Source: Brevibacterium antiquum (GTDB lineage: Bacteria > Actinomycetota > Actinomycetes > Actinomycetales > Brevibacteriaceae). From it: a stretch of DNA of 64,000 nucleotides. This document shows positions 35,758 through 45,402 of this stretch, one piece after another (positions within the stretch are counted from its first letter, which is position 1; every line of letters begins with the position of its first letter). The notes under the pieces are model-generated. The model was not told where the DNA came from. It saw only the letters and a list, made by a program, of their open reading frames with translations, and ran no database searches. A program made the translations under genes and the position numbers. The stretch covers positions 62,001 through 126,000 of the forward strand of contig NZ_JABASX010000009.1 in the NCBI RefSeq assembly GCF_016107655.1. Direction: 5' to 3'.

Positions 35758-37371
35758 GTGTCCAGTTTCTCAGCGCTGGCCAAGTCCTCGGCCATTATGA
35801 CCGCAGGCACACTGACTTCGCGTGTGCTGGGCCTGGTCAAGGCTTCACTGCTCGCGACGGCAATTGGAATCACTGCCGTCCAGGCGGACGCCTTCGATGT
35901 CGCCAACAAGGTCCCCAACACCCTGTACATGCTGCTGGCCGGCGGCGTGGTCAACGCCGTCCTCGTCCCGCAGCTGGTTCGGGCGTCGAAGCGCAAGGAC
36001 GGAGGCGAGGACTACACGAATCGTCTGCTGACTCTGGCATTCATGATCCTTGCGGTCGTCAGCATCATCGCGACCCTCGGGGCTCCGGTCCTCGTCTGGC
36101 TCTACTCCTCCGGTTGGGGGCCGGATCAGATGGCTCTGGCCACGGCATTCGCATTCTGGTGCCTGCCGCAGCTCTTCTTCTACGGTCTCTACACGCTCTT
36201 GGGCCAGGTGCTCAACGCGAAATCATCTTTCGGTCCATATATGTGGGCACCTGTGCTCAACAATGTCGTCGCCATAGTGGGACTCCTCGTCTTCGTCCTT
36301 GTCTTCGGCACGAACAATGCTTCCCCTCATCATCTGAGCACCTGGACTCCGGACAAGATCGCCCTCATCGGAGGATCAGCCACGCTGGGTGTCGCCGCTC
36401 AGGCTCTCATCCTGATCTGGCCGCTCAAACGCATCGGCTTCAAGTACAAGCCGACGTTCGGGTTCCGTGGGGTCGGCCTCGGCACCGCTGGCAAGGTGGC
36501 ATTCTGGACCTTCTCCGCGATGCTCATCGGCCAGATCGGATTCCTGATCATTTCCCGCGTCGCCGCGGGTGCCTCGGTTCCGGGAGAGGGCAATGCCTCG
36601 AACGCCGCCTACACAAACGGCTACCTGGTGTTCATGCTCCCGCACTCGCTCATCGCAGTGTCGCTGGCCACGGCGCTCTTCACCTCGCTGAGCAGGGATG
36701 CCGCGAACAACGACACCAAAGCTGTTGTCGGTGACTTCTCCATGGGCATACGCATGGTCGGATTTGTGAATTCGTTCGCTGTCGCTGCTCTCATCGTCCT
36801 CGCGTCGCCTGTGGCGATGATCATCGCCGGCGATGGCCGCGAACAGGCTATGGCCGTGGGGCTCGTGATCATCACGATGGTCTTCGGCCTCATCCCCTTC
36901 AGCGCCAACTACCTGGCACAGAGGGTCTTCTACGCCTATGAGGACGCGAAGACACCGTTCCTCATCCAGCTCCCGCAGGTGATCTTCCAGTCCTTAGCGG
37001 TGCTCTCTGCATCGATCTTCCCGAAATCGGTCACGGTCGCCATCATCGGACTGACGATGAGTCTGGGCTACCTGTTCGCCATGATCCTCTCGTTCGCGCT
37101 CCTGTCGAAGCGCCTGGGCGGGATTGATCTCCGCACAATCCTCGGCGCCCATGTGAAGTTCTTCGTAGCAGCATTGCTTGCCGGATTGTCCGGTTATGGG
37201 CTGCTCTTCTTCTTCCCGGACTTCGCATTGTCCGGCAGGTGGCAGGCATTCGTCTCTGCCGCGGGCGTCGGCACGGTCATGCTTGTCATCTTCCTGGGAG
37301 CATCTTATTTGCTGAAAGTCAGAGAGTTGCATTCGATTATTGGCGTGGTTGCTGGAAAACTAAGAAGATAG
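35758..37371 (+). CDS. murJ: Lipid II flippase MurJ (MviN)
   Basis: The 537-residue MOP-superfamily flippase exports lipid II for peptidoglycan synthesis. It begins SSAIMTAGTLTSRVLGLVKA, has VPNTLYMLLAGGVVNAVLVP (the family signature), and about 14 TM segments. In mycobacteria the equivalent Rv3910 is one protein with a C-terminal pseudokinase; here the pseudokinase is a separate gene 25 bp downstream. GTG start at 35758, 3 bp after the DUF6049 stop. Confidence 0.95.
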   Translation: MSSFSALAKSSAIMTAGTLTSRVLGLVKASLLATAIGITAVQADAFDVANKVPNTLYMLLAGGVVNAVLVPQLVRASKRKDGGEDYTNRLLTLAFMILAVVSIIATLGAPVLVWLYSSGWGPDQMALATAFAFWCLPQLFFYGLYTLLGQVLNAKSSFGPYMWAPVLNNVVAIVGLLVFVLVFGTNNASPHHLSTWTPDKIALIGGSATLGVAAQALILIWPLKRIGFKYKPTFGFRGVGLGTAGKVAFWTFSAMLIGQIGFLIISRVAAGASVPGEGNASNAAYTNGYLVFMLPHSLIAVSLATALFTSLSRDAANNDTKAVVGDFSMGIRMVGFVNSFAVAALIVLASPVAMIIAGDGREQAMAVGLVIITMVFGLIPFSANYLAQRVFYAYEDAKTPFLIQLPQVIFQSLAVLSASIFPKSVTVAIIGLTMSLGYLFAMILSFALLSKRLGGIDLRTILGAHVKFFVAALLAGLSGYGLLFFFPDFALSGRWQAFVSAAGVGTVMLVIFLGASYLLKVRELHSIIGVVAGKLRR

Positions 37372-37396
37372 CCTGCGCATTGAAGCCCCTCTGGAG

Positions 37397-39898
37397 GTGG
37401 TCACCCTGATCGATATCGCACCCGGCATGGTCGTTGCCGGTCGTTACGTCGTATCAACGGTCGACCGTCGGTGGCTCGAGGACAATCCACAGGCGGGCGC
37501 CGTGTGCACGGCGCTCGACGCCATTCTCGATGAACCCGTCCTCATCCACGTCGCCGATGCCGATGGATCCACGGATGTTCTCGAAGCAGCGCGACGGGTC
37601 TCCATCCTCGGCGATCATCGCATTGCCCCGACGTTGGACGTCGGTCATTCGAACGGACTCGACTATGTCGTGTCCAAGCGCATTGCCGTCACCTCACTCA
37701 GCGAGATCCTGCCCAAGTCACCGCTTCCCATCGATGCCGCCCGTGCTCTCATCGGCGAGATCGGAACAGTTCTCGTCACGGCCGCCAGACGCGGCCTGTT
37801 CCATATGTTCCTGCGTCCGAACACGGTGGGCATCACGACCAAGGGCACCGTTCTGGTCTCCGGCATCGGCATCGATGCCGCTCTGGCCCTGGGCACGGGA
37901 GTCATCCGCCCCGAGGACTACACACCGACGAAGGCATCTCGAGAGGATGCCCTGGGCCTCATCCGGCTTTTCTATGCCGCCATCACCGGCTATTGGCCCA
38001 CCGACGAGCCATTCAACGGCATACCTGCAGCAGGGCGCGAGAATTCCCGTATTGCGAGGGCCAAGAGCCTCAATCCCGATATCTCCGATGAACTCGATGA
38101 CTTCGTCAGCGGCATCCTCACCGGGACCGATCCAGGCCCTGGCTCCGTAGCCGAAGTATTGGGCTACCTGGACGAGTGGGATGCCGAGCTCCTGCGCTAC
38201 GTCAACCGTGCTCCGGTACTCGACAACGACAGTGTCTTCAACCAGTCGCCGCGCAGCTTCGACGAGGCGACGAGCCTACCCGCACCACGATCGACGTCGA
38301 TGGGTACGTCCACTGCGAACACAGCCAGCGACGACCAGGTCAAAGCGGCTCTGGTTCGCATCGGCATCACCCGTCCGGGAACTCGCGGACTGGCTGTGGG
38401 AGTCGTCGGCAAGACTACGGGGCAGTATGCCGACCGTATGCAGATGCGTGAGGCCTCGAGCTTCCCGATCGGCAAGGATCAGCTCGACAACGCCGCCCAG
38501 GACTGGGAAGAGTGGGAGCCTGAACAGACGTATTCGGAGTACTCCGCATACGCCGACCATGAATATGACGAGAATCTGACGTCTCCGATCATGAATCGTG
38601 ACGCCCAGGATTCGGACCCCGACACCCAGGCCCTCGACATCGTGTCCGAGGACGGAGTTGACGAGACCGAGGACGATAACGATACCCGTGTCATCATGGA
38701 TGATGAGGATGACGGGTCGTGGTTCCTCGGCGGCATGTTCGAGACTCATGAGCAGCAGCGCGAGCATCAGCTGCGCGAGTACGAACGCGAACGACGCATC
38801 GCCAGGGCCAAAGAAGACGAAGCACGCCGGCGCATCGCCGCGCTTGAGGCAGCCTCGACATCCAAACGAGAAGAGGCGAACGCCGCAAAGCCACCCAAAC
38901 AGGTGCGCAGGCTTTCGCCCACTGCTGTCGATGAGTCACCAGCCGATTCGTCTCGTTCAACTGCGCCCGTTGCCGCAGTCTCGCCCGAGCAGAAGTCGGA
39001 CGACAATTCTGGAGCCTTATCAGCCGGAGTTGCCGGCATCGCAGGGGCGGCCGGTGCCGCGGGTGCAGCCGGCGTCGGGGCAGCTGGAGCAGTGGGTGCA
39101 ACTGGAGCCTCCAAATCCGCTGACTCCGGGGGCAAGAAGAAGACTTCAACCAAATCCAAGTCGGCTGCCGCTGGAGCAACGACAGGTGGTACGGGTTCCG
39201 GGGCATCCGGCGCTGCGGCGGCTGGCGGTTCAGCTGCCGGTCCGGCGGCAGGCGGTGGATCTGCCGACAATGGCGGCAACCCGGACGATGACCCGTCGAG
39301 TACGCGAAAACCGTTCGCCTGGTTGGTCCTTGCGCTGGTCGTCATCGCAGCCATCGTGATCTCGATTGCGGTCTTCAACTTCACGTCAGGCGACGACGAG
39401 CCGGAAACGGCAGCCGAAACCTCGGCTCCGGCCAAGCCTGAGGACAGCAAGGACAAGAAGACAGAGGAGCCCAAAGCAGATCCGCCGAAGATCGATACGG
39501 TCAAGGCCTTGGACCCCGAAGGCGACAACGAGGAGAACGACGACAAGGCCGAAGACGTTGTCCCCAATACGGACGGTTCATGGCGGACCGACCGCTACAA
39601 TTCGGCATCGTTCGGCAACCTGAAGTCCGGCGTTGGACTGCACTTCGAACTTGAAGACAAGACGACGGTGAAGGAAGTCAAGGTCAAGTCCTCGAACTCG
39701 GGTGGGTCCTTCGAGATTCGCAATGGTTCCGATCCTGAAGATGCAAAGAAGGTCGGCGAGGGCAAATTCGACTCTGACGGCGTCACCATCAAACTTGATG
39801 ATGACGTTGAGACGGACAACCTGATTCTCTGGGTGACCGAGCTTCCCCAGGACGAAGGCGGCTTCCGTGCCATCATCAACACCGTCGACTTCAAATAA
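37397..39898 (+). CDS. MurJ-associated pseudokinase with transmembrane and C-terminal extracellular domain
   Basis: The 833-residue protein corresponds to the separate version of the pseudokinase half of mycobacterial MviN (Rv3910). Residues ~5-260 form a kinase-like fold (AGRYVVSTVDRRW, GLIRLFYAAITGYWPTDEPF) without HRD, DFG or a VAIK lysine, so no phosphotransfer is expected; the M. tuberculosis homologue binds the FHA protein FhaA. Low-complexity Ala/Gly tracts fill ~540-635, TM ~638-664, and a ~170-residue outside domain with a discoidin-like C-terminus follows. GTG 37397 overlaps GGAGG, so the true start is uncertain; ATG 37430 in GMVVAGRYVV is another possibility. Confidence 0.8.
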   Translation: MVTLIDIAPGMVVAGRYVVSTVDRRWLEDNPQAGAVCTALDAILDEPVLIHVADADGSTDVLEAARRVSILGDHRIAPTLDVGHSNGLDYVVSKRIAVTSLSEILPKSPLPIDAARALIGEIGTVLVTAARRGLFHMFLRPNTVGITTKGTVLVSGIGIDAALALGTGVIRPEDYTPTKASREDALGLIRLFYAAITGYWPTDEPFNGIPAAGRENSRIARAKSLNPDISDELDDFVSGILTGTDPGPGSVAEVLGYLDEWDAELLRYVNRAPVLDNDSVFNQSPRSFDEATSLPAPRSTSMGTSTANTASDDQVKAALVRIGITRPGTRGLAVGVVGKTTGQYADRMQMREASSFPIGKDQLDNAAQDWEEWEPEQTYSEYSAYADHEYDENLTSPIMNRDAQDSDPDTQALDIVSEDGVDETEDDNDTRVIMDDEDDGSWFLGGMFETHEQQREHQLREYERERRIARAKEDEARRRIAALEAASTSKREEANAAKPPKQVRRLSPTAVDESPADSSRSTAPVAAVSPEQKSDDNSGALSAGVAGIAGAAGAAGAAGVGAAGAVGATGASKSADSGGKKKTSTKSKSAAAGATTGGTGSGASGAAAAGGSAAGPAAGGGSADNGGNPDDDPSSTRKPFAWLVLALVVIAAIVISIAVFNFTSGDDEPETAAETSAPAKPEDSKDKKTEEPKADPPKIDTVKALDPEGDNEENDDKAEDVVPNTDGSWRTDRYNSASFGNLKSGVGLHFELEDKTTVKEVKVKSSNSGGSFEIRNGSDPEDAKKVGEGKFDSDGVTIKLDDDVETDNLILWVTELPQDEGGFRAIINTVDFK

Positions 39899-40003
39899 GA
39901 GCCCGATCCAGGCATACGGTCCTCGGTAACCCGAGCAGACATCAGCCTGCGAGATCGACACTGGGCCTGGGAGATGCGGCGTACATCGCTTGAAGCCAGA
40001 TGC

Positions 40004-40029
40004 GGAATAGTCGCAACCGCCGTACCGTT
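40004..40029 (+). promoter_or_regulatory. Candidate SigH/SigR-type promoter of trxB
   Basis: GGAAT at 40004-40008, an 18-bp spacer, and GTT at 40027-40029 match the consensus of actinobacterial thiol-stress sigma factors (SigR of Streptomyces, SigH of mycobacteria and corynebacteria), which are known to drive trxBA. The GTT lies about 78 bp before the trxB ATG. Confidence 0.65.
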
Positions 40030-40106
40030 ACACGTACGATAGTCAATCCGTGCCGCCATCGAGCGGGACACCGAGTACACAGCGAGCAGAAACAGGGAAT
40101 TTTCAC

Positions 40107-41105
40107 ATGACTGATACACAATTGGTGATCATCGGGTCGGGGCCGGCCGGATACACCGCGGCCGTCTACGCGGCTCGTGCGAACCTTTCGCCCGTGGTCA
40201 TTGCAGGTTCTGTGACAGCAGGTGGTGAGCTCATGAACACCACCGACGTTGAGAATTACCCCGGTTTCCCCGCCGGAGTACAAGGTCCAGAACTCATGGA
40301 GAGCATGCGCGAGCAGGCTGAGAAGTTCGGCGCCGAGGTGATCTACGATGATGTCGCAACCCTCAAGCTGGAGCCCGGTGCCCATCAGATCGAAACTGCG
40401 CTGGGAGCCAGGTACACGGCTCAGGCAGTCATCCTCGCCACCGGCTCGGCGTACCGCGAGCTCAACCTTCCCAATGAGAAGAAGCTCTCCGGCCATGGCG
40501 TCAGCTGGTGTGCCACCTGCGACGGCTTCTTCTTCCGAAACCAGCACATCGCTGTTGTCGGGGGCGGCGACTCGGCCCTCGAAGAGGCAACATTCCTCAC
40601 TCGGTTCGCCTCCAAGGTGACTCTCATCCACCGTCGTCAAGAGCTTCGGGCTTCACAGGCGATGCAGGATCGGGCAGCCGCCGATGAGAAGCTCGAATAC
40701 CTCCTCGACAGCGAAGTCACCGAGATCCACGGCGAAGACTCACTCTCTGGTCTCACAGTTCGCAACACTGTCTCCGGCGAAACGTCTGAGCTGCCGGTCA
40801 CTGGCTTGTTCGTGGCAATCGGCTCCGATCCCCGCACCAGTCTCTTCGGCGATCAGCTCTCGCTGCGTTCCGATGGCTACCTCAACGTCGAAGGGCGAAC
40901 CTCCAAGACCGCGATCGAAGGTGTCTTCGCTGCGGGCGACGTCATCGACTCCGTCTACAGGCAGGCCATTACGGCTGCGGGATCAGGTTGTTCGGCAGCC
41001 CTCGATGCCGAGCACTACCTGGCTGATCTCGATGCAGTGACAAAACAGGCCGAGGCCGTAGCAGCCGCCGAGGCTTCACAGGCGCCAGCGCCGATTGCGT
41101 CCTGA
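40107..41105 (+). CDS. trxB: Thioredoxin reductase
   Basis: The 332-residue NADPH-dependent flavoenzyme reduces thioredoxin. FAD motif VIIGSGPAGYTAAVYAARA, redox centre WCATCDGFFF, NADPH motif VVGGGDSALEEATFL, HRRQELRAS for the phosphate, and the FAD-binding GVFAAGDVID. ATG 40107 was chosen over the in-frame ATG 40050, which adds 19 residues unlike TrxB. C-terminal 30 residues are Ala/Glu-rich. Followed by trxA; the upstream region contains a SigH-type promoter motif. Confidence 0.96.
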   Translation: MTDTQLVIIGSGPAGYTAAVYAARANLSPVVIAGSVTAGGELMNTTDVENYPGFPAGVQGPELMESMREQAEKFGAEVIYDDVATLKLEPGAHQIETALGARYTAQAVILATGSAYRELNLPNEKKLSGHGVSWCATCDGFFFRNQHIAVVGGGDSALEEATFLTRFASKVTLIHRRQELRASQAMQDRAAADEKLEYLLDSEVTEIHGEDSLSGLTVRNTVSGETSELPVTGLFVAIGSDPRTSLFGDQLSLRSDGYLNVEGRTSKTAIEGVFAAGDVIDSVYRQAITAAGSGCSAALDAEHYLADLDAVTKQAEAVAAAEASQAPAPIAS

Positions 41106-41250
41106 CCAGACAGACATAAATCGGTTGACACCAACCGCCACGAAGCACACACTTCAACTGACCCGACGAAGGTCTGCGAACGGCGTTGGGGAATGAATCC
41201 TGCACAACGGCTGTTTCCGCTAGAGAACATTGTTAAGAGAAAGGTTGGTC

Positions 41251-41568
41251 ATGTCGACAGAAGTCACTGACGCCACGTTCGAAGAGACCGTATTGAAGTC
41301 CGACAAGCCAGTGCTCGTCGATTTCTGGGCTCCATGGTGCGGCCCTTGCCGCATGGTCAGCCCGATCGTTGACCAGATCGCGGAAGAGAACACTGAGAAG
41401 CTCAACGTGGTCAAGGTCAACACCGACGAAAATCTCGAGACGGCGAGCAAGTACGGAATCACCTCGATTCCTGCGCTCTACGTCTTCAAGGATGGTGAAG
41501 TAGCAAAGACCATCATCGGTGCACGGCCCAAGCCGGCGCTTGAGGATGAGCTCTCCGACTTCATCTGA
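41251..41568 (+). CDS. trxA: Thioredoxin
   Basis: 105 residues with the redox motif FWAPWCGPCRMVSP and cis-proline GITSIPALYVF. A classical soluble thioredoxin, the substrate of the TrxB encoded 145 bp upstream. AGAAAGG precedes ATG 41251; an upstream in-frame ATG would add 7 residues. A strong hairpin follows immediately. Confidence 0.97.
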   Translation: MSTEVTDATFEETVLKSDKPVLVDFWAPWCGPCRMVSPIVDQIAEENTEKLNVVKVNTDENLETASKYGITSIPALYVFKDGEVAKTIIGARPKPALEDELSDFI

Positions 41569-41576
41569 TCATGTTC

Positions 41577-41610
41577 TAAGGCGCCTGTTGTACGATCAAC
41601 AGGCGCCTTA
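41577..41610 (+). terminator. Hairpin terminator after trxA
   Basis: TAAGGCGCCTGTTG-TACGAT-CAACAGGCGCCTTA: a perfect 14-bp stem with 6-nt loop, starting 9 bp after the trxA stop. There is no clear T-run, as common in high-G+C Actinobacteria. It separates trxBA from cwlM. Confidence 0.8.
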
Positions 41611-41671
41611 GGTCTATCCAGATGGCAGACAGGAACACGTTCAGAACTTCGCACAGCAGATTGGCATCGCA

Positions 41672-42808
41672 TTGACTCACAACCCACACCCGCCGTTTTC
41701 ACGCGGGAACAGCTCTGAGGTGTTGCCCAACATCAAATCTCAGATGGCTCGTCTGGGGCTCAATGTCGGTCAAGCCGAATCTGTCGAGTTTGATCGGACC
41801 TTCGAGCTCGCCGTCCGGCAGTTCCAACAGGTGCGAGGGATTCTCTGTGACGGTGTGATGGGCACAGAGACCTTTTCAGAGCTCGAACGGGCTCGATATC
41901 AACTCGGAGACCGTGTCCTCCGTTATGACCCTGTGAGAGTCCTTACAGGCGACGATGTACTCAGACTGCAGCGAACCCTCGCCGGTCTTGGGTTCTACGC
42001 AGGCCGCATGGACGCGGAGTACTCAGCAGTCACTGACGCCGCCGTCAAAGAGCTGCAGATGAGTCTCGGCACCAAGGTCGACGGAGTAGCAGGACCACAG
42101 ACACTGCGCGGGCTCGACGCAATTGACCGCAAACAGGACACCGGGAACCTCTTTGCTTTAGAAGAACGAGCACGAGTTGCAGCTTCTGGGACCTCGCTTG
42201 CCGGACGCACATTCGTCATCGAGGCCGCAACTACAGTTGTAGATTTCGAGACTCTTCCAATGACGGAAGCGCAGGCCGACACCGAACGACGTATCACCAC
42301 CGATATAGCAACCCGACTTGCCGGACGACTGGAGGCTGTCGGTGCAGGAGCAATCGTTCTCAACGGTGACGCCGTCGAGGTCAACAAGGCAGACCAACTC
42401 GGTGCTTCTGCCGTCATCACGGTGACCGCGGACATCAATAAGTCCAAAGACGCTAACGGAATCGCGACCTTCTTCTTCGGACACGAGACTCATTCAGACA
42501 TCAATTCCCCGACCGGCGCACGTCTGGCAGAACTCATTCAAAGCGAACTCGCTGCCCGAACAGGAATGAGAGACTGCAGAAGCCATGCTCGCACTTGGTC
42601 TTCTCTGAAACGGCTCCGCACTCCAAAGGTTCACGTAGTCGCTGGCTACCTCACTAATGCAGACGATCTCGATAACCTCGAAGATGCCAACGTACGAGAT
42701 GCGATTGCTGACGGCATCGCTGCTGGCCTGCAAAGACTCTACGTCCGCGAGGACTCGGATCCTGAAACCGGGACTCTCAGCCTGGCGCAGATCAAAGCGT
42801 ACAGTTAG
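41672..42808 (+). CDS. cwlM: CwlM-like amidase_3 pseudoenzyme (cell-wall regulator)
   Basis: The 378-residue protein has two peptidoglycan-binding-like repeats (~15-70 and ~93-148) and a degenerate amidase_3 domain (~178-360). The usual zinc motif xxDPGHGG is replaced by FVIEAATT (181-188), and the SLHxD motif by VTVTADINKS (249-258), so the zinc ligands are gone. ATFFFG, ARTGMRDCRSHARTW and VAGYLTNADD remain. Mycobacterial CwlM is a non-catalytic regulator of MurA, sited in the same trxBA-parAB gap. TTG 41672 is the best start in frame but lacks a strong ribosome-binding site. The first parS site lies 17 bp past its stop. Confidence 0.8.
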   Translation: MTHNPHPPFSRGNSSEVLPNIKSQMARLGLNVGQAESVEFDRTFELAVRQFQQVRGILCDGVMGTETFSELERARYQLGDRVLRYDPVRVLTGDDVLRLQRTLAGLGFYAGRMDAEYSAVTDAAVKELQMSLGTKVDGVAGPQTLRGLDAIDRKQDTGNLFALEERARVAASGTSLAGRTFVIEAATTVVDFETLPMTEAQADTERRITTDIATRLAGRLEAVGAGAIVLNGDAVEVNKADQLGASAVITVTADINKSKDANGIATFFFGHETHSDINSPTGARLAELIQSELAARTGMRDCRSHARTWSSLKRLRTPKVHVVAGYLTNADDLDNLEDANVRDAIADGIAAGLQRLYVREDSDPETGTLSLAQIKAYS

Positions 42809-42824
42809 AAACTCGATGCCTGAC

Positions 42825-42838
42825 GTTTCACGTGAAAC
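42825..42838. promoter_or_regulatory. parS site 1 (perfect)
   Basis: GTTTCACGTGAAAC, extended by one matching base on each side (C...G) to a 16-bp palindrome. Nearest site to cwlM; it lies outside the hairpin-bounded block. Confidence 0.93.
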
Positions 42839-43220
42839 GCGAGCTCGATAGCCCTCAACCTGATTCGGTAGATGGCGCTGTGTCCGTCGCTTGCTTCGAT
42901 CCGTTGCCTCGAACTCGGTCGCAGATTCCCATCCTCCCGGCCAGAAGGGTAATCGTTGATTCTCGGCCGCGACCTTGGGTTGCCAATCGCCGAAAATGTC
43001 ATTGCGGAGTACCAAGTACATCTGTGCGGGTAAGAATGAGACAGTACATCGAAGCACTCATCTCTCGAGCCCAATCAATGCGGTTAAAGTCGATCTGACC
43101 AGCTCGATGACCTTGCCGAGGCTTGAGGACATCCTCAAGCCGCAACTATCCTCGTTTAGTGCATGTTGATCAGCACCGATGCTTCACCATATGTCTGCTT
43201 AGCAATCCATCTGGAGGCTA

Positions 43221-43256
43221 GCCCCCAGTAGACCTACGGAAGTGTCTACTGGGGGC
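43221..43256. terminator. Hairpin (13-bp perfect stem) at the left side of the array
   Basis: GCCCCCAGTAGAC, 10-nt loop, GTCTACTGGGGGC. It lies ~410 bp after the cwlM stop and can stop readthrough into the parS array. No T-run. Confidence 0.7.
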
Positions 43257-43342
43257 ACTACAGACTGCCGACCGTATGTGCACGGGGCACGTGTCGACCT
43301 TGATCATACACACCTGTCCCCGTACCGACTCACCCGAACGCT

Positions 43343-43356
43343 GTTTCACGTGGAAC
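43343..43356. promoter_or_regulatory. parS site 2
   Basis: GTTTCACGTGGAAC; with flanking T and A the minus strand reads TGTTCCACGTGAAACA, the B. subtilis consensus exactly. Confidence 0.92.
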
Positions 43357-43557
43357 ATGAATCGCACGGAGTACACAGGCCGAGAGACGGAGCTCAAGGG
43401 AGCGCAGCAATATTCACAACTCACCCCGATGTGGAGTCATAGCGGGCACAACACCGACGCCCACCAGCATATTGTGGGATACACCCCAGATAGCAGTCTG
43501 TTCTCTGCGTACATCTGGCCACCGATGTACGACTCACGATCGTCATATTCGGGCGCC

Positions 43558-43571
43558 GTTCCACATGAAAC
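43558..43571. promoter_or_regulatory. parS-like site 3
   Basis: GTTCCACATGAAAC: core CACATG instead of CACGTG. In phase with neighbours (215 and 226 bp). Confidence 0.7.
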
Positions 43572-43783
43572 AGACGAGAAGCCATCCGTCCAAGAGTTCC
43601 CACCAACGCGACCGATAGGTGTTTCAGTCGTCCTCTATAGGATGTTGCGACACTGCCATAGACTACTCACTTGTCCACGCCGCAGCCACGAATGCCTCAG
43701 CGAGCTGCTTCAAACGGTGTATCGTCCCGACACACGTTACGAGATTACGTTGAGATCGACTTGCTCAGGTGCCCATCGCCCGT

Positions 43784-43797
43784 GTTTCATGTGAATC
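43784..43797. promoter_or_regulatory. Degenerate parS-like site 4
   Basis: GTTTCATGTGAATC, two changes from the palindrome. Retained mainly because of its spacing (226 and 237 bp). Confidence 0.5.
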
Positions 43798-44020
43798 AGC
43801 ACTTGCCAACTCATGCATCACAATGTGCCCATCAAGTCCCTTGTACTTGCACGCCGCGTACTAGGTTTTGCCTGCCCAAAGCCGGCCCGAAATGCGCGGG
43901 ACCCCAAGGACGCGGCGATTGAAGGGATAGACGCGACATTATGAGCGAGCATGTCCGCGTGCAATACTGCGTGGCTCATATTCCGTGATTACGGCCATCA
44001 ACCGTCTATTGAAGCGGATT

Positions 44021-44034
44021 GTTCCACGTGAAAC
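44021..44034. promoter_or_regulatory. parS site 5
   Basis: GTTCCACGTGAAAC, matching the B. subtilis 14-bp core exactly. Confidence 0.92.
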
Positions 44035-44127
44035 TATCATCAGCTTCACCCCACGAGCGTCGTGCCGATGACCATGCCCAATCCAAGAAGACAAAAGTAT
44101 TCGCTAGCGGTGATCAAACCACATCTT

Positions 44128-44141
44128 GTTCCACGTGAAAC
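44128..44141. promoter_or_regulatory. parS site 6
   Basis: GTTCCACGTGAAAC; with flanks TGTTCCACGTGAAACA is a full consensus 16-mer. Confidence 0.93.
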
Positions 44142-44279
44142 AAACATGCTCAAATGCAAGATGGACAAAGAGATAGCACGAAGACGGTGTTTAGCAATTC
44201 CACGGTCACCGTTCAATGGTTGGTGCCCCCCCCAGACTATTCAGCCGTCGATGCGCTTATTCAAGCAAACCTCGATCAT

Positions 44280-44293
44280 GTTTCACGTGAAAC
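44280..44293. promoter_or_regulatory. parS site 7 (perfect)
   Basis: GTTTCACGTGAAAC flanked by T and A, a full 16-bp palindrome TGTTTCACGTGAAACA. Confidence 0.94.
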
Positions 44294-44587
44294 ACCGACC
44301 AAAATATGGGTCGCTTCATCGACAGGTCCGAAGCTTGCTAACCACGTGGCGTCAGACGATGGAACAACGGGCAACCACAAGCAGCCGAAAGGTATGTTGC
44401 GAGGTCATTGAGAACTATCCCCGTTTGTACAACGACCAGCATTGGAAAGCGGCGCTGAGCATCACCGATATGAGTACTGCTTCTGCTCTACGGTCACACA
44501 AGATCGAAGGGAGCTCGGCATTCGCTACGAGCACCACCTAGGTAATCGCGAAATAGATTGTGCCGGGGTTAGATTGAGAAGGCGGCC

Positions 44588-44601
44588 GTTTCACATGAAA
44601 C
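44588..44601. promoter_or_regulatory. parS-like site 8
   Basis: GTTTCACATGAAAC, one core change (CACATG). Confidence 0.7.
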
Positions 44602-44870
44602 ATCCGCTTAAGCGAGATTTCGGAGGACAAACAGCACCGCAGAAGGAGCGCCCAAGCGCTCGACCCGGTATAAGATAATCAAACTAAGAAGGCCGTACTG
44701 CCTGCTAGCGAGCACGTTTCAAACTAATCACGGCCACCAAAATCGCAGCTCATACCGGAACACCACCGATGTCGGATCCACACCACCGATGCTGGGTCCA
44801 TCGGGTCACGGCTCCTCAGTCCCGAATTTGCCAGCGACGAACGAGATATTCAATGACTCATATGAACCAT

Positions 44871-44884
44871 GTTTCACGTGAAAC
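44871..44884. promoter_or_regulatory. parS site 9 (perfect)
   Basis: GTTTCACGTGAAAC exact 14-bp palindrome. Confidence 0.93.
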
Positions 44885-45129
44885 GCTTGTTTCTCTCGCC
44901 CACCCTGTTCGATGTACTAACGCCGAATTGTCGACGATGGGTCCGAGCATTCAGCCATTGCGAACGAACCCCGGATACGGTCGCCAATCCTGTCCGCAAA
45001 TACGTCACATGAGGCGAAGTACGTATACACCAAGCGGGACAGCCGGAGACGGTATCTGCGTTGCATTCGACACAATGCACACGTTAGCTGGCTCCTACCC
45101 AGGTAAGACAGGAGACAAACCGATACGTA

Positions 45130-45143
45130 GTTTCACGTGAAAC
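45130..45143. promoter_or_regulatory. parS site 10 (perfect)
   Basis: GTTTCACGTGAAAC, exactly 259 bp after site 9. Confidence 0.93.
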
Positions 45144-45388
45144 CTACTCGGTGGATGCAATATTGGAAGTACGAAGCAACAGTAGCGGACGACGCCGCGG
45201 CAAAAGTGGTCCTCAGAGTTGATGGTATTCACGATGCGGGCATACTGCTCGACCGGAACCGCACACGAACGCAGTTCACACCCGCCGATCGCCATCAGTG
45301 CGGCGTCGCCAACGGCCTCTGCTCCGCTGCTTGAGGGCATATCTCATTACGGGCACCCGCCGAAGAGGCTTGTGTGACAACGACAGAC

Positions 45389-45402
45389 GTTTCACGTGAA
45401 AC
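45389..45402. promoter_or_regulatory. parS site 11 (perfect)
   Basis: GTTTCACGTGAAAC, again 259 bp after site 10. Confidence 0.93.

Noticed and set aside
43276..44541. Open frames of 172 and 159 codons inside the parS array (43276-43794, 44062-44541)
   Set aside because: Each reads across parS sites, has no ribosome-binding site or codon bias and looks like chance.
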